Source: JAFECT01 sp036501825 (GTDB lineage Bacteria; Pseudomonadota; Alphaproteobacteria; Caulobacterales; Caulobacteraceae). From it: 64,000 nucleotides of DNA. Positions within the stretch are counted from its first letter, which is position 1. Each line of letters opens with the position of its first letter. Made by a program: the position numbers and the translations under genes. The notes under the pieces were generated by a model that saw nothing but the letters and a program-made list of their open reading frames with translations, was not told where the DNA came from and made no database searches. The stretch is taken from the NCBI GenBank assembly GCA_036501825.1, contig DASXZP010000044.1:1-64000 (forward strand), written 5' to 3'. This document shows positions 8,654 through 15,846 of the stretch, piece by piece.

Positions 8654-11269
8654 ATGCGTCCGTTTGCTCTTCTGTTCGCCGCCCTGCTCGTTGTCGCCGC
8701 CGCCGGCTGTTCCAAGCTGCCGGGGGCGGGCGCCCAGGACCGCATCGTCCTGCCGACGACGGTGACCCCGGAACGCTATGACATCGATTTCAAGCCCGAC
8801 ATTTCGAAGCTGACCTTTACCGGTCACGTGGCCATCGTCGTCGATGTGCACGCGCAGACGAACACCATCGAGCTGAACGCCGCCGATCTGAACTTTACCC
8901 GGGTCGCCCTGTCGGGCCGCAGCGAGGCGCCCAAGGTCAGCTACGACAAGACCCAGGAAACCGCGACGCTCAGCTTCGACAAGCCGATCGCGCCGGGCCA
9001 ATACACCCTCTCCATCGATTACACCGGCCTGATCAGCCACAACGCGGCGGGCCTGTTCGCGGTCGACTACGACGGCGTGAAGGGCCGCGAGCGCGGCCTG
9101 TTCACCCAGTTCGAAAACTCCGACGCGCGCCGCTTCGTGCCGAGCTGGGACGAGCCGAACAAGAAGGCGGTGTTCGCGCTGACCGCGACGGTGCCGTCCG
9201 ACCTTCTGGCGACGTCGAACATGCCGGCGGCGGCGACCGCGCCCGCGGGGCCCGGCCTGAGCAAGATCACCTTCCAGGCGTCGCCGAAAATGTCGTCCTA
9301 CCTGCTCTATTTCAGCGTCGGCGACTTCGAGCGCGTCACGCGCCAGGTCGGCAAGACCGAGATCGGCGTGGTGTTCAAGCGCGGCGATTCCGCCAAGGCG
9401 CAGTATGCGCTCGACGCGGCGGCGCATATCCTGCCCTACTACAACAATTACTTCGGGGTGGATTTCCCCCTGCCCAAGCTCGACCTGATCGCCGGCCCCG
9501 GCTCCAGCCAGTTCTTCGGCGCCATGGAGAACTGGGGCGCGATCTTCTACTTCGAGCGCGACATTCTGATCGATCCGGAGCGTTCCACCGATGAAGACCG
9601 GCAACGCGTCTACACCGTCGTCGCCCACGAGATGGCGCACCAGTGGTTCGGCGATCTGGTCACCATGGACTGGTGGAGCGACCTCTGGCTGAACGAGGGC
9701 TTCGCCAACTGGATGGAGACGAAGGCGACCTCGCAGTTCCATCCGGAGTGGAACCTGAATCTGCAGGATATCGGTTCAAACCAGACCGCCATGCGCGCCG
9801 ACTCCAAGACCGGCACCCACCCGATCATTCAGCCGATCCGCGACGTGCTGCAGGCGAACGAGGCCTTCGACGGCGCCATCACCTACGACAAGGGCGCTGC
9901 GGTCGTGCGCATGCTCGAGGCCTATGTCGGCTCCGACGTCTGGCGCCAGGGCGTGCGCAACTACATAGCCAAGCACGCCTACGGCAACACGGTCACCGAC
10001 CAGCTCTGGGACGAGATCGACGCGGTCAGTCCGCGCAAGATTCGCGACATCGCCCACGACTTCACCCTGCAGTCGGGGGTGCCCCTGGTGCGGGTGGAGC
10101 AACAGGGCGGCGATCTGGTGCTGACTCAGGACCGCTTCGGCCAGGACGAGGCGTCCAAGGCCAAGCGCCGCTGGCGCGTGCCGGTGACGGTGGGCTCCGG
10201 CGCCCAGGCGTGGCGCGGCGTGGTGTCGAACGACGCGGCGGTGCATGTGCCGCTGGCGAACCTCGGCGCGGGACCGGCGGTGGTGAACGAGGGCCAGACC
10301 GGCTACTTCCGCACGCTCTATGCGCCGGCGTTGTTCAGCCGTCTGGCCAACAGCTACCCATCGCTGGCGTCGGCGGACCAGCTCGGCCTGTTCGATGACG
10401 CCTCCGCGCTGGGTCTCGCGGGTTACGAGCCGATCGGCGACATGCTGTCGCTCACGACGCACATGCCGGCCGGCGGCGATCCCACGGTGCTGAGCGCCGA
10501 GGTCGGACAACTGCGCGGGCTGGACAGTCTGCACGACGGGATGGCCAGCCAGGCGGCCTATCGCGCCTGGGCGCGGGCGCGGTTGCAGCCCCTGATGGCG
10601 CGGCTCGGCTGGACGCCGCGTGCGGGCGAGGCCGCCAACCTTTCGATCCTGCGCGCGACGGTGATCCGCGCGCTGGGCGCGTTCGACGATGCGGTGGTGA
10701 TCGCCGAGGCGCAGAAGCGGTTCGCGGCCTATGTTGCGACGCCGTCCAGCCTCGACAAGTCGATCCGCGACGCGGTGCTCGACGTGGTGGCCGAACACGC
10801 CGATGCAAAAACCTGGGAGCAGCTGCATCAACTGGCGCTGCACGCCCAGTCGCCGCTGGAGAAGAACGACCTGTTCGAAGAACTGGGCGCCGCGCGCGAT
10901 CCGGCGCTGGCGCAAAAGGCGCTGGCTCTGGTGTTTTCCAACGAGGTCGACGCCACCAACGGCCCCAACATCATCCGCGCGGTGGCGCAGCAGCATCCGG
11001 AGATGGCCTTCGATTTCGCGGTCGCCAATCTCCAGCGTCTCTATGTGGTGCTCGAACCCGACAGCCGCGCGGAGTATCTGCCAGAGCTGGCGGCCGGCGG
11101 TCACGACGAGGCCCTGGTCGGCAAGCTCGACGCCTTCGCCGCCGGCCACATCCCGCAAAGCGCGCGCTCGAGCGTGGTCCGCGCCGACGCCCAGATCCGC
11201 CTGGCCGAAACCCTGCGCAGCACCCGCGTGCCGGAGATCGACCGCTGGATCGCGGCCAACGGGGGGTGA
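8654..11269 (+). CDS. M1 family aminopeptidase, lipoprotein
   Basis: An 871-residue gluzincin. The N-terminal signal with lipobox (VVAAAGCSK) predicts a lipid-anchored periplasmic or outer-membrane enzyme. The M1 hallmarks are present: the exopeptidase motif GAMENWG at about 287, the zinc motif HEMAH at 325-329 and the third ligand Glu348 in LWLNEGF. The last 350 residues form the helical ERAP1-like C-terminal domain of long M1 enzymes. It should remove N-terminal residues from oligopeptides. It fits with the other exported peptidases of the window, is transcribed alone, and has its own predicted promoter. Confidence 0.95.
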   Translation: MRPFALLFAALLVVAAAGCSKLPGAGAQDRIVLPTTVTPERYDIDFKPDISKLTFTGHVAIVVDVHAQTNTIELNAADLNFTRVALSGRSEAPKVSYDKTQETATLSFDKPIAPGQYTLSIDYTGLISHNAAGLFAVDYDGVKGRERGLFTQFENSDARRFVPSWDEPNKKAVFALTATVPSDLLATSNMPAAATAPAGPGLSKITFQASPKMSSYLLYFSVGDFERVTRQVGKTEIGVVFKRGDSAKAQYALDAAAHILPYYNNYFGVDFPLPKLDLIAGPGSSQFFGAMENWGAIFYFERDILIDPERSTDEDRQRVYTVVAHEMAHQWFGDLVTMDWWSDLWLNEGFANWMETKATSQFHPEWNLNLQDIGSNQTAMRADSKTGTHPIIQPIRDVLQANEAFDGAITYDKGAAVVRMLEAYVGSDVWRQGVRNYIAKHAYGNTVTDQLWDEIDAVSPRKIRDIAHDFTLQSGVPLVRVEQQGGDLVLTQDRFGQDEASKAKRRWRVPVTVGSGAQAWRGVVSNDAAVHVPLANLGAGPAVVNEGQTGYFRTLYAPALFSRLANSYPSLASADQLGLFDDASALGLAGYEPIGDMLSLTTHMPAGGDPTVLSAEVGQLRGLDSLHDGMASQAAYRAWARARLQPLMARLGWTPRAGEAANLSILRATVIRALGAFDDAVVIAEAQKRFAAYVATPSSLDKSIRDAVLDVVAEHADAKTWEQLHQLALHAQSPLEKNDLFEELGAARDPALAQKALALVFSNEVDATNGPNIIRAVAQQHPEMAFDFAVANLQRLYVVLEPDSRAEYLPELAAGGHDEALVGKLDAFAAGHIPQSARSSVVRADAQIRLAETLRSTRVPEIDRWIAANGG

Positions 11270-11354
11270 GGGGCCCCTTCGCCGGACGCGGGTAGCGGAT
11301 TGAGTGGGGCAGGAATTGCGCCTAACCTGCCTCTCCAGGAAGAGGGGTTTCACC

Positions 11355-12005
11355 ATGACGCGGTTTCTGAGCATTTCCTTGTGCGCCCTGGCGCTTGCCG
11401 CGGCGCCCTTAGCCGCCGCCTATGCCCAGGCCTCGGCCACCGCCTCGCCAACGGCGGTGAAGCCCTTTGCCGTCACCGGCACGATCGTCCGCGTTCAGGG
11501 TCACAAGATATGGTTCAAGGACGACAAGGGCCAGGAGGGCACCGCGATGATCGCCAAGGACGCCCTGATCATTCAGATCGCGAAGATCTCGATCGGCGAC
11601 ATCAAGCCCGGCAGCTTCGTCGCCACCGCGAACAAGCCTGAGGGCGACAACGCCGGCACCTCCACCGAGCTGCGTGTTTTCGGCGGGGAACTCGCCCGCA
11701 AACGCATGGGCGAAGGCAGCTATCCGATGGACGACGGCCAGAACATGACCAACGGTACGGTCAACACCATGGTCAAGTCGGCGAAGGGTCGTGAGCTCGA
11801 AGTCGCTTACAACGGCAAGGGCGGCAAGGGCGCCCGCCACATCACCGTGCCGGCGGACATGACAATCCGCTCCATGGCCACGGTGAAACCCTCCGCCCTC
11901 AAAGCCGGCGCCGCCGCGCGCTTCCGGATGACCGTCGGCGCCGACGGCCGCCTGGTCGCGGACCGGATCATCATCGGCGAGCACGGCAAGCCACCGATGA
12001 TGTAA
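11355..12005 (+). CDS. periplasmic protein with DUF5666/OB-fold-like beta-rich domains
   Basis: A 216-residue exported protein. Its signal peptide (about 1-24, cleavage near AYAQA) starts at ATG 11355 behind a good purine-rich ribosome-binding site (GGAAGAGG). The mature part has two beta-rich stretches (VTGTIVRVQGHKIWFKDDKG and a C-terminal half with VGADGRLVADRIIIG) that resemble DUF5666-type OB-fold domains. No enzyme motif is visible. Homologues of this kind are sometimes labelled as metal transport proteins, for which I see no support. A longer reading from 11304 is possible but would destroy the signal peptide. Confidence 0.6.
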   Translation: MTRFLSISLCALALAAAPLAAAYAQASATASPTAVKPFAVTGTIVRVQGHKIWFKDDKGQEGTAMIAKDALIIQIAKISIGDIKPGSFVATANKPEGDNAGTSTELRVFGGELARKRMGEGSYPMDDGQNMTNGTVNTMVKSAKGRELEVAYNGKGGKGARHITVPADMTIRSMATVKPSALKAGAAARFRMTVGADGRLVADRIIIGEHGKPPMM

Positions 12006-12032
12006 GGCGGCCGCCTCCAGGCCGTCTCTCAG

Positions 12033-12058
12033 GGAACAGCTTGGCCGGCTGCGCCGTT
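12033..12058 (+). promoter_or_regulatory. predicted EcfG/SigT-type general stress promoter for the GlsB/YeaQ gene
   Basis: GGAAC (12033-12037) and CGTT (12055-12058) with a 17-bp spacer match the alphaproteobacterial EcfG (Caulobacter SigT) consensus GGAAC-N16/17-CGTT exactly. The GlsB/YeaQ start codon lies 46 nt downstream with a GGAGG ribosome-binding site in between. A stress-response membrane protein behind such a promoter makes biological sense. Seen by consensus only. Confidence 0.65.
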
Positions 12059-12104
12059 ATGGCGTAGCCGCGGCGCATGTCCGCGATCCAACCCGGAGGC
12101 CGAG

Positions 12105-12368
12105 ATGGGCTTTACCACCGAGTCCCTGATTATCTTTCTCGTCATCGGCGCCGTTGCCGGATGGCTCGCGGGCCTGATCGTCAAGGGATACGGCTTCGGT
12201 ATCCTGGGCAATATGGTCATCGGCATCCTGGGCGCCTTCATCGGCGGCTGGCTGTTCGCCCATTTCGGCATCTTCCCCGCCGGGGGCGTGCTGGGCGAGT
12301 TGATCGGCGCCACGGTGGGCGCGGTGATCCTCTTGCTCTTGCTGCGCCTGATCCGGCGGGCGGCATGA
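12105..12368 (+). CDS. GlsB/YeaQ/YmgE family stress-response membrane protein
   Basis: An 87-residue, very hydrophobic protein with three membrane helices (about 6-26, 30-52, 58-82) and the glycine-rich pattern GAVAGWLAGLIVKGYGFGIL and NMVIGILGAFIGGWLF. This is the transglycosylase-associated/GlsB family. Members are induced by general stress, and their molecular role is not established. A GGAAC-N17-CGTT promoter upstream supports control by the EcfG-type general stress sigma factor. Its stop codon overlaps the start of the following lipoprotein gene (ATGA). Confidence 0.93.
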   Translation: MGFTTESLIIFLVIGAVAGWLAGLIVKGYGFGILGNMVIGILGAFIGGWLFAHFGIFPAGGVLGELIGATVGAVILLLLLRLIRRAA

Positions 12369-12700
12369 GACGCGCCGCTGTCTTCGCGCTCGCGGGCTTT
12401 GCCTTGTTGTCGCTGGCAGGCTGTATCGCAGGCTCGCCGTCGGCGGAGCACGCCGCGCACCAGGGCTTCATCGTTCAGTTCGTCATGGGCTTCTGGCACG
12501 GGATCATCGCGCCGTTCACGCTGATCGGCGAGCTGATCAACAAGTTCCTGCCGACGCTCTTGCCGTGGAAGTTTCATCTCTACGAAGGCCGCGACACGGG
12601 CGTCGCCTATGACGTCGGCTTCTACCTCGGCATCGCCGGCAGCCCGGTGCTGATCATCCACCGCAACCGGTACATTCCGGTTCGACGCACGGTCGCTTGA
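12365..12700 (+). CDS. small lipoprotein with WHGxIxP motif
   Basis: A 111-residue protein with a signal peptide and lipobox (LLSLAGCIA, Cys at about 20). The mature part holds FWHGIIAPFTLIGELI, a membrane-associated helix, and later the pattern YEGRDTGVAYDVGFYLGI. Similar short proteins with WHGxIxPxxLI and YxxxNxGxxYDxGFxxG are, in my knowledge, widespread but uncharacterised. It overlaps the GlsB/YeaQ stop codon by ATGA, so the two are likely one stress-induced operon. The start was fixed by that overlap and by the lipobox; a reading frame open further upstream is not supported. Confidence 0.75.
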   Translation: MRRAAVFALAGFALLSLAGCIAGSPSAEHAAHQGFIVQFVMGFWHGIIAPFTLIGELINKFLPTLLPWKFHLYEGRDTGVAYDVGFYLGIAGSPVLIIHRNRYIPVRRTVA

Positions 12701-12720
12701 GAGAAAGAAACGTGCGCGTG

Positions 12721-12953
12721 TCCTCCCGCCTCCGAGGCGGGAGGACCGGACTGCGCTGCAAGCGCAGGCCAGGAGGGCAAGTGGTGGAGCCCACGACGCC
12801 TGAGGATGATCGTGTCAGGATATGGCGCTTGAACTGAGCGTCGCGTTCACGCCCCCCTTCACTCATCACGCACTGTCGCGGGCTGCAAACACTTGCCCCC
12901 CTGGCCTGCGCTTGCAGCGCAGTCCGGTCCCCCCGCCTCGGGGGCGGGGGGAC
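12721..12953. repeat. intergenic inverted repeat IR-1, hairpin-armed
   Basis: Left arm 12721-12781 and right arm 12892-12953 are inverted copies of about 61 bp around a 110-bp loop. Each arm contains a GC-rich hairpin (CCTCCCGCCTCCGAGGCGG in the left arm) and a second hairpin CTGCGCT-GCA-AGCGCAG that is identical in both arms. It fills the convergent spacer from 20 bp after one stop codon to 18 bp before the other. It could be a bidirectional terminator or a REPIN-like element. Confidence 0.9.
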
Positions 12954-12971
12954 GTGCGCCTCATGATTTAA

Positions 12972-13574
12972 TCAGTAAGGCAGGTGGTGGTCGCGGTACC
13001 ACTCGCGGGTATGGTCGTGCCAGCGGCCGTCCCAATAGAAGCGCGGATCGCGCGGCACGCGCTCATAGTAGTAGGACTCCACCGGGCCGTAGCCGTAGAC
13101 GCGCTCGTAGGCGCCGGGGCCATAGCGGGCGTTGTAGTCGTCACGCGCGTGGATGTAGCGGCGGCGCGCGTCTTCGTAGGCGAGACGCTGGTCGTGATAG
13201 CGATCCTGCCGCGCCTGATAGTCGGCTGTGGCGTCGTCATAGGCGCCGCGTTTGGCCGCATAGTCGGCGCTGTCCTGCTGGTAGCGCTGTTGCGACTGGT
13301 CGTACTGCTGCTGCGACTGGGTCTGCGCGTATTGCTGCTGCTGATCGCGCGCGGCCTGGTCTTCGTCTTGCTGCACGTCCTGCTGCGTCTGCGGCGGGTT
13401 CTGGTAGTCCTGCTGGATGTCCTGGGGACTGTTCACGTCCTGCCGGTCGTAGGGTTGCTGCTGATCGGGCGGCGGCGGCTGGTCGGGCGGCGGATAGGAT
13501 TGGGCTTGCGCAGCCAGCGGCGCGACGCAAAGCGCGGCGGCGCTCGCCAGCAGGGTCAGAGAAAGCTTGGTCAT
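12972..13574 (-). CDS. exported glutamine- and tyrosine-rich protein
   Basis: A 200-residue protein with a clean signal peptide (about 1-24, cleavage at AAQAQ). The mature sequence begins with a proline/glutamine-rich stretch (PPPDQPPPPDQQQPYDRQD), continues with a low-complexity Q/D/Y helical segment (about 45-145), and ends in a Tyr/Arg/His-rich tail (ERVPRDPRFYWDGRWHDH). No known domain is recognised. Composition suggests a disordered, surface or periplasmic protein. It is transcribed alone toward IR-1, and a 7-bp hairpin lies in its leader at 13593-13615. Confidence 0.7.
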   Translation of the reverse strand: MTKLSLTLLASAAALCVAPLAAQAQSYPPPDQPPPPDQQQPYDRQDVNSPQDIQQDYQNPPQTQQDVQQDEDQAARDQQQQYAQTQSQQQYDQSQQRYQQDSADYAAKRGAYDDATADYQARQDRYHDQRLAYEDARRRYIHARDDYNARYGPGAYERVYGYGPVESYYYERVPRDPRFYWDGRWHDHTREWYRDHHLPY

Positions 13575-13592
13575 AACTTGGGCTCCTGGGGC

Positions 13593-13615
13593 GTCCGCCC
13601 GAGAGAGCGGCGGAC
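13593..13615 (-). other. hairpin in the leader of the Q/Y-rich protein gene
   Basis: GTCCGCC and GGCGGAC (7 bp) flank a 9-nt loop, 19 bp upstream of the start codon at 13574. It could act in the mRNA leader or as an operator; nothing more can be said. Confidence 0.35.
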
Positions 13616-13723
13616 TGAGGGCGTCCCGTGCGACGCGTCTCCTTGACCCCTAGAGCGGATACGCACGCCCGCGACGGGGGACTAACGCGACCCGCCCTGC
13701 GCGGTTGCAGTCGAGGCGCCCGC

Positions 13724-14179
13724 TCAGTCGAGGGCGCCGCCCTCGCCGAGTTCGGTCAAAAGCTTCGCCGCGCGACCCAGCATCTCGCGGTCCTCCGGCG
13801 TGAGCCTGGCCAGCGCCGCAGTCAGCCGCCGCAGCCGCAGGTCCCGGGCCCGATCCAGCAAGGCGCGTCCCTTTTCCGTAGGCTCCAAAAGCACGCCGCG
13901 GGCGTCCGACGGATCGGGACGGCGCCGGACCAGGCCGCCCGCCTCCAGCTCCTTGAGCAGGCGCGAGATGGTCGGGGCCGAGACCTGCTCGATCGCCGCC
14001 AGACGCCCGGGTGTGGTCTCGCCGCCGAACACCAGCACCGACAGGGCCGACCCCTGGGGGCCGGTCAGGCCGGACTCCGCATCCGCCCGGCGCACCCGGC
14101 GCAGAAAGCGGATCGCCGCCGAGTGCAGGCGGTCGGCCAGCTCGGCCGGCGGCGGGGGCTTGACGCGCGACTCGGTCAT
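13724..14179 (-). CDS. MarR family transcriptional regulator
   Basis: A 151-residue MarR-type winged-helix protein. The helix-turn-helix and wing are at about 48-100 (PGRLAAIEQVSAPTISRLLK, then ELEAGGLVRRRPDPSDARGV). The flanking N- and C-terminal helices form the dimerisation region. It is divergent from the VOC gene, and the 67-bp spacer holds a perfect 18-bp palindrome (14184-14201) only 4 bp from its own start codon. This indicates autorepression and control of the VOC gene, probably relieved by a small ligand. Confidence 0.92.
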   Translation of the reverse strand: MTESRVKPPPPAELADRLHSAAIRFLRRVRRADAESGLTGPQGSALSVLVFGGETTPGRLAAIEQVSAPTISRLLKELEAGGLVRRRPDPSDARGVLLEPTEKGRALLDRARDLRLRRLTAALARLTPEDREMLGRAAKLLTELGEGGALD

Positions 14180-14183
14180 GAGC

Positions 14184-14201
14184 TTTACTTAGCTAAGTAA
14201 A
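14184..14201. promoter_or_regulatory. predicted MarR operator, perfect 18-bp palindrome
   Basis: TTTACTTAGCTAAGTAAA is a perfect dyad in an otherwise GC-rich region. It lies between the divergent MarR and VOC genes, 4 bp from the MarR start and 45 bp from the VOC start. Length, symmetry and position are typical of MarR operators. Confidence 0.82.
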
Positions 14202-14246
14202 CTAAATCGCGCCAGCGGAAAATCGTTGGAGCAGGAGGGAATCACC

Positions 14247-14627
14247 ATGTCCGACGATCTGTCCGGCCGCGAATTCCTGCAAGTCGCCGTCTCCACGGCC
14301 GACCTGCCGCGAGCCATAGGCTTCTACCGCGACACCCTGGGCCTGACCTTCCTGTTCGAGGTCTCGGGCATGGCCTTCTTCCAGGTGGGGGCGGTGCGGC
14401 TGATGGTCGGCGACGCCGGGCCGGGGTTCAAACCATCCAGGGGCGGCGTCCTCTATTTCAACGCCCCCGACCTGCCGGCGCTGGCCGACAAGCTCGAAGC
14501 GCGCGGCGTCCGGTTCGTCGGGCCGGCTGAGACGCTGCAGCGCACCGAACAGGGCGACCTGATGCTCCGCATCTTCACCGACCCCGACGGCAACCACCTC
14601 GCCCTAATGGGAACGGTGCCGAAATAG
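14247..14627 (+). CDS. VOC family (glyoxalase/dioxygenase fold) protein
   Basis: A 126-residue vicinal-oxygen-chelate protein with two beta-alpha-beta-beta-beta halves: REFLQVAVSTADLPRAIGFY with DTLGLTFLFEV first, then GVLYFNAPDLPALADKLEARG with FTDPDGNHLALMG. The end pattern DPDGNxLxL is typical. The metal ligands and substrate cannot be assigned by eye. Relatives detoxify methylglyoxal, antibiotics or aromatic compounds. The start at 14247 has an AGGAGG ribosome-binding site (14233-14238). It is divergent from the MarR regulator and probably controlled by it. Confidence 0.88.
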   Translation: MSDDLSGREFLQVAVSTADLPRAIGFYRDTLGLTFLFEVSGMAFFQVGAVRLMVGDAGPGFKPSRGGVLYFNAPDLPALADKLEARGVRFVGPAETLQRTEQGDLMLRIFTDPDGNHLALMGTVPK

Positions 14628-14633
14628 CGTGAA

Positions 14634-14782
14634 CCCTCCCTCCTCGATGGAGGGAGGGCAGGGCGGGAGGTGGAGGCAGGCGGATTGGCGGAGAGGCGCG
14701 GGTGGCGCCGCCCGCGTTCCTTTCGGCGCCGTTCTGCCCCCACCTCCATCCCCGGCCCTTCCTCCATCGAGGAGGAAGGGAG
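14634..14782. repeat. intergenic inverted repeat IR-2, hairpin-armed
   Basis: Left arm 14634-14678 and right arm 14734-14782 are imperfect inverted copies. Each arm is itself a hairpin built on CCTCCTCGATGGAGG in the left arm and CTTCCTCC-ATCGA-GGAGGAAG in the right arm. It lies in a tandem (+/+) spacer starting 6 bp after the VOC stop codon. The arms are less similar to each other than in the other elements. Confidence 0.8.
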
Positions 14783-14846
14783 AGCGGATTTCTTGCACCG
14801 GTCCGTCTGAAGGCTAAGGTCGCGGCCGAATCTGGGGCGAGGGACC

Positions 14847-15740
14847 ATGGCCGACGACATCGGCATCGAAGCCTTCTTCGACACGCGCACCGCGACGGTG
14901 ACCTATCTGGTGTGGGACCCGCAGACCGGGTTCGCCGCGGTGATCGACCCGGTGCTCGACTACGATCCCAAGAGCGGCCGGCTCTGGCTCGAGTCGGTCG
15001 ACAAGGTTCTGGCGGCGGCGCAGGCGCGCAAGCTGACGATCGAGCGGGTGCTGGAAACCCACGCCCACGCCGACCACCTGTCGGGCGCCCAGGCCATCAA
15101 GCATCGCCTGGCGCAGCACGGGATCGGCGTCCGCGTCGCCGCCGGCGCGCGCATCGTCGAGGTGCAGGGTGAGTTCGCGCCGCGCTTCGCCGCCTTCGAC
15201 CTCGCCGAACAGGGCGCGGATTTCGACGACCTCTACGAGGACGGCGCGGCCTTCCACCTCGGAAGGCTGAGCTTTCGCGTGATGTCGACGCCCGGGCACA
15301 CGCCGGCGTGCGTCACCTATGTGGTCGCCGATGCGGCCTTCGTGGGCGATGCGCTGTTCATGCCGGACTTCGGCACCCCGCGGTGCGACTTCCCCGGCGG
15401 CGACGCCCACGCCCTGTGGCGCTCGATCCAGCGCATTTTCGCCCTGCCGCCGCAGACGCGCCTGTTCACCGGCCACGACTATCCCTCCGGCGCCGGACGC
15501 GCGGCGCCCGCCTGGGAGTCGACGGTGGCCCAGCAGCGTGCGTCCAACCGTCACGTGAAGGATGGGACCAGCGAGGCGGACTTCATCGCCATGCGCACCG
15601 CGCGCGACCGCGAGTTGGAGCCGCCGGTCCTTTTGCTGCCTGCGCTTCAGGTGAACATCCGGGCCGGCAAACTGCCCCCCGCCGACCCCGGCGGCCGCAC
15701 CTTCCTGCGCATCCCGGTGGACCCGGCAGCGCTTGATTGA
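14847..15740 (+). CDS. MBL-fold persulfide dioxygenase-like hydrolase (ETHE1 type)
   Basis: A 297-residue metallo-beta-lactamase-fold protein. The metal ligands are visible: His72, His74, Asp76 and His77 in THAHADH, His151 in TPGHTP, Asp168 in VGDALF and His210 in TGHDYP. The last group with the GTPRCDFPGGDA segment is typical of ETHE1/Blh-type persulfide dioxygenases, which oxidise glutathione persulfide using mononuclear iron. No rhodanese domain is fused. It follows the VOC gene and IR-2. Whether it shares MarR control depends on read-through across IR-2. Confidence 0.88.
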   Translation: MADDIGIEAFFDTRTATVTYLVWDPQTGFAAVIDPVLDYDPKSGRLWLESVDKVLAAAQARKLTIERVLETHAHADHLSGAQAIKHRLAQHGIGVRVAAGARIVEVQGEFAPRFAAFDLAEQGADFDDLYEDGAAFHLGRLSFRVMSTPGHTPACVTYVVADAAFVGDALFMPDFGTPRCDFPGGDAHALWRSIQRIFALPPQTRLFTGHDYPSGAGRAAPAWESTVAQQRASNRHVKDGTSEADFIAMRTARDRELEPPVLLLPALQVNIRAGKLPPADPGGRTFLRIPVDPAALD

Positions 15741-15770
15741 ACAGGTTCATGAAATTTATTTAAGGTTTGG

Positions 15771-15784
15771 CGGCGGGCCCGCCG
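15771..15784. other. 14-bp GC palindrome between the MBL and M13 genes
   Basis: CGGCGGGCCCGCCG is a perfect palindrome, 30 bp after the MBL-fold stop codon and 62 bp before the M13 start. No T-tract follows, so it is not a typical intrinsic terminator. An operator or Rho-assisted end is possible. Confidence 0.35.
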
Positions 15785-15846
15785 GTGCAGTGTGCGGGCC
15801 GACGTTGAACCATTGAGGCCACAGAGGCCGTCGGGGCGATTAGGGT

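Noticed and set aside
8348..11374. Long minus-strand open frames (464 and 532 codons) opposite the M1 peptidase
   Set aside because: No domain or signal is visible, composition is Arg/His-rich, and the plus-strand frame contains clear M1 motifs.
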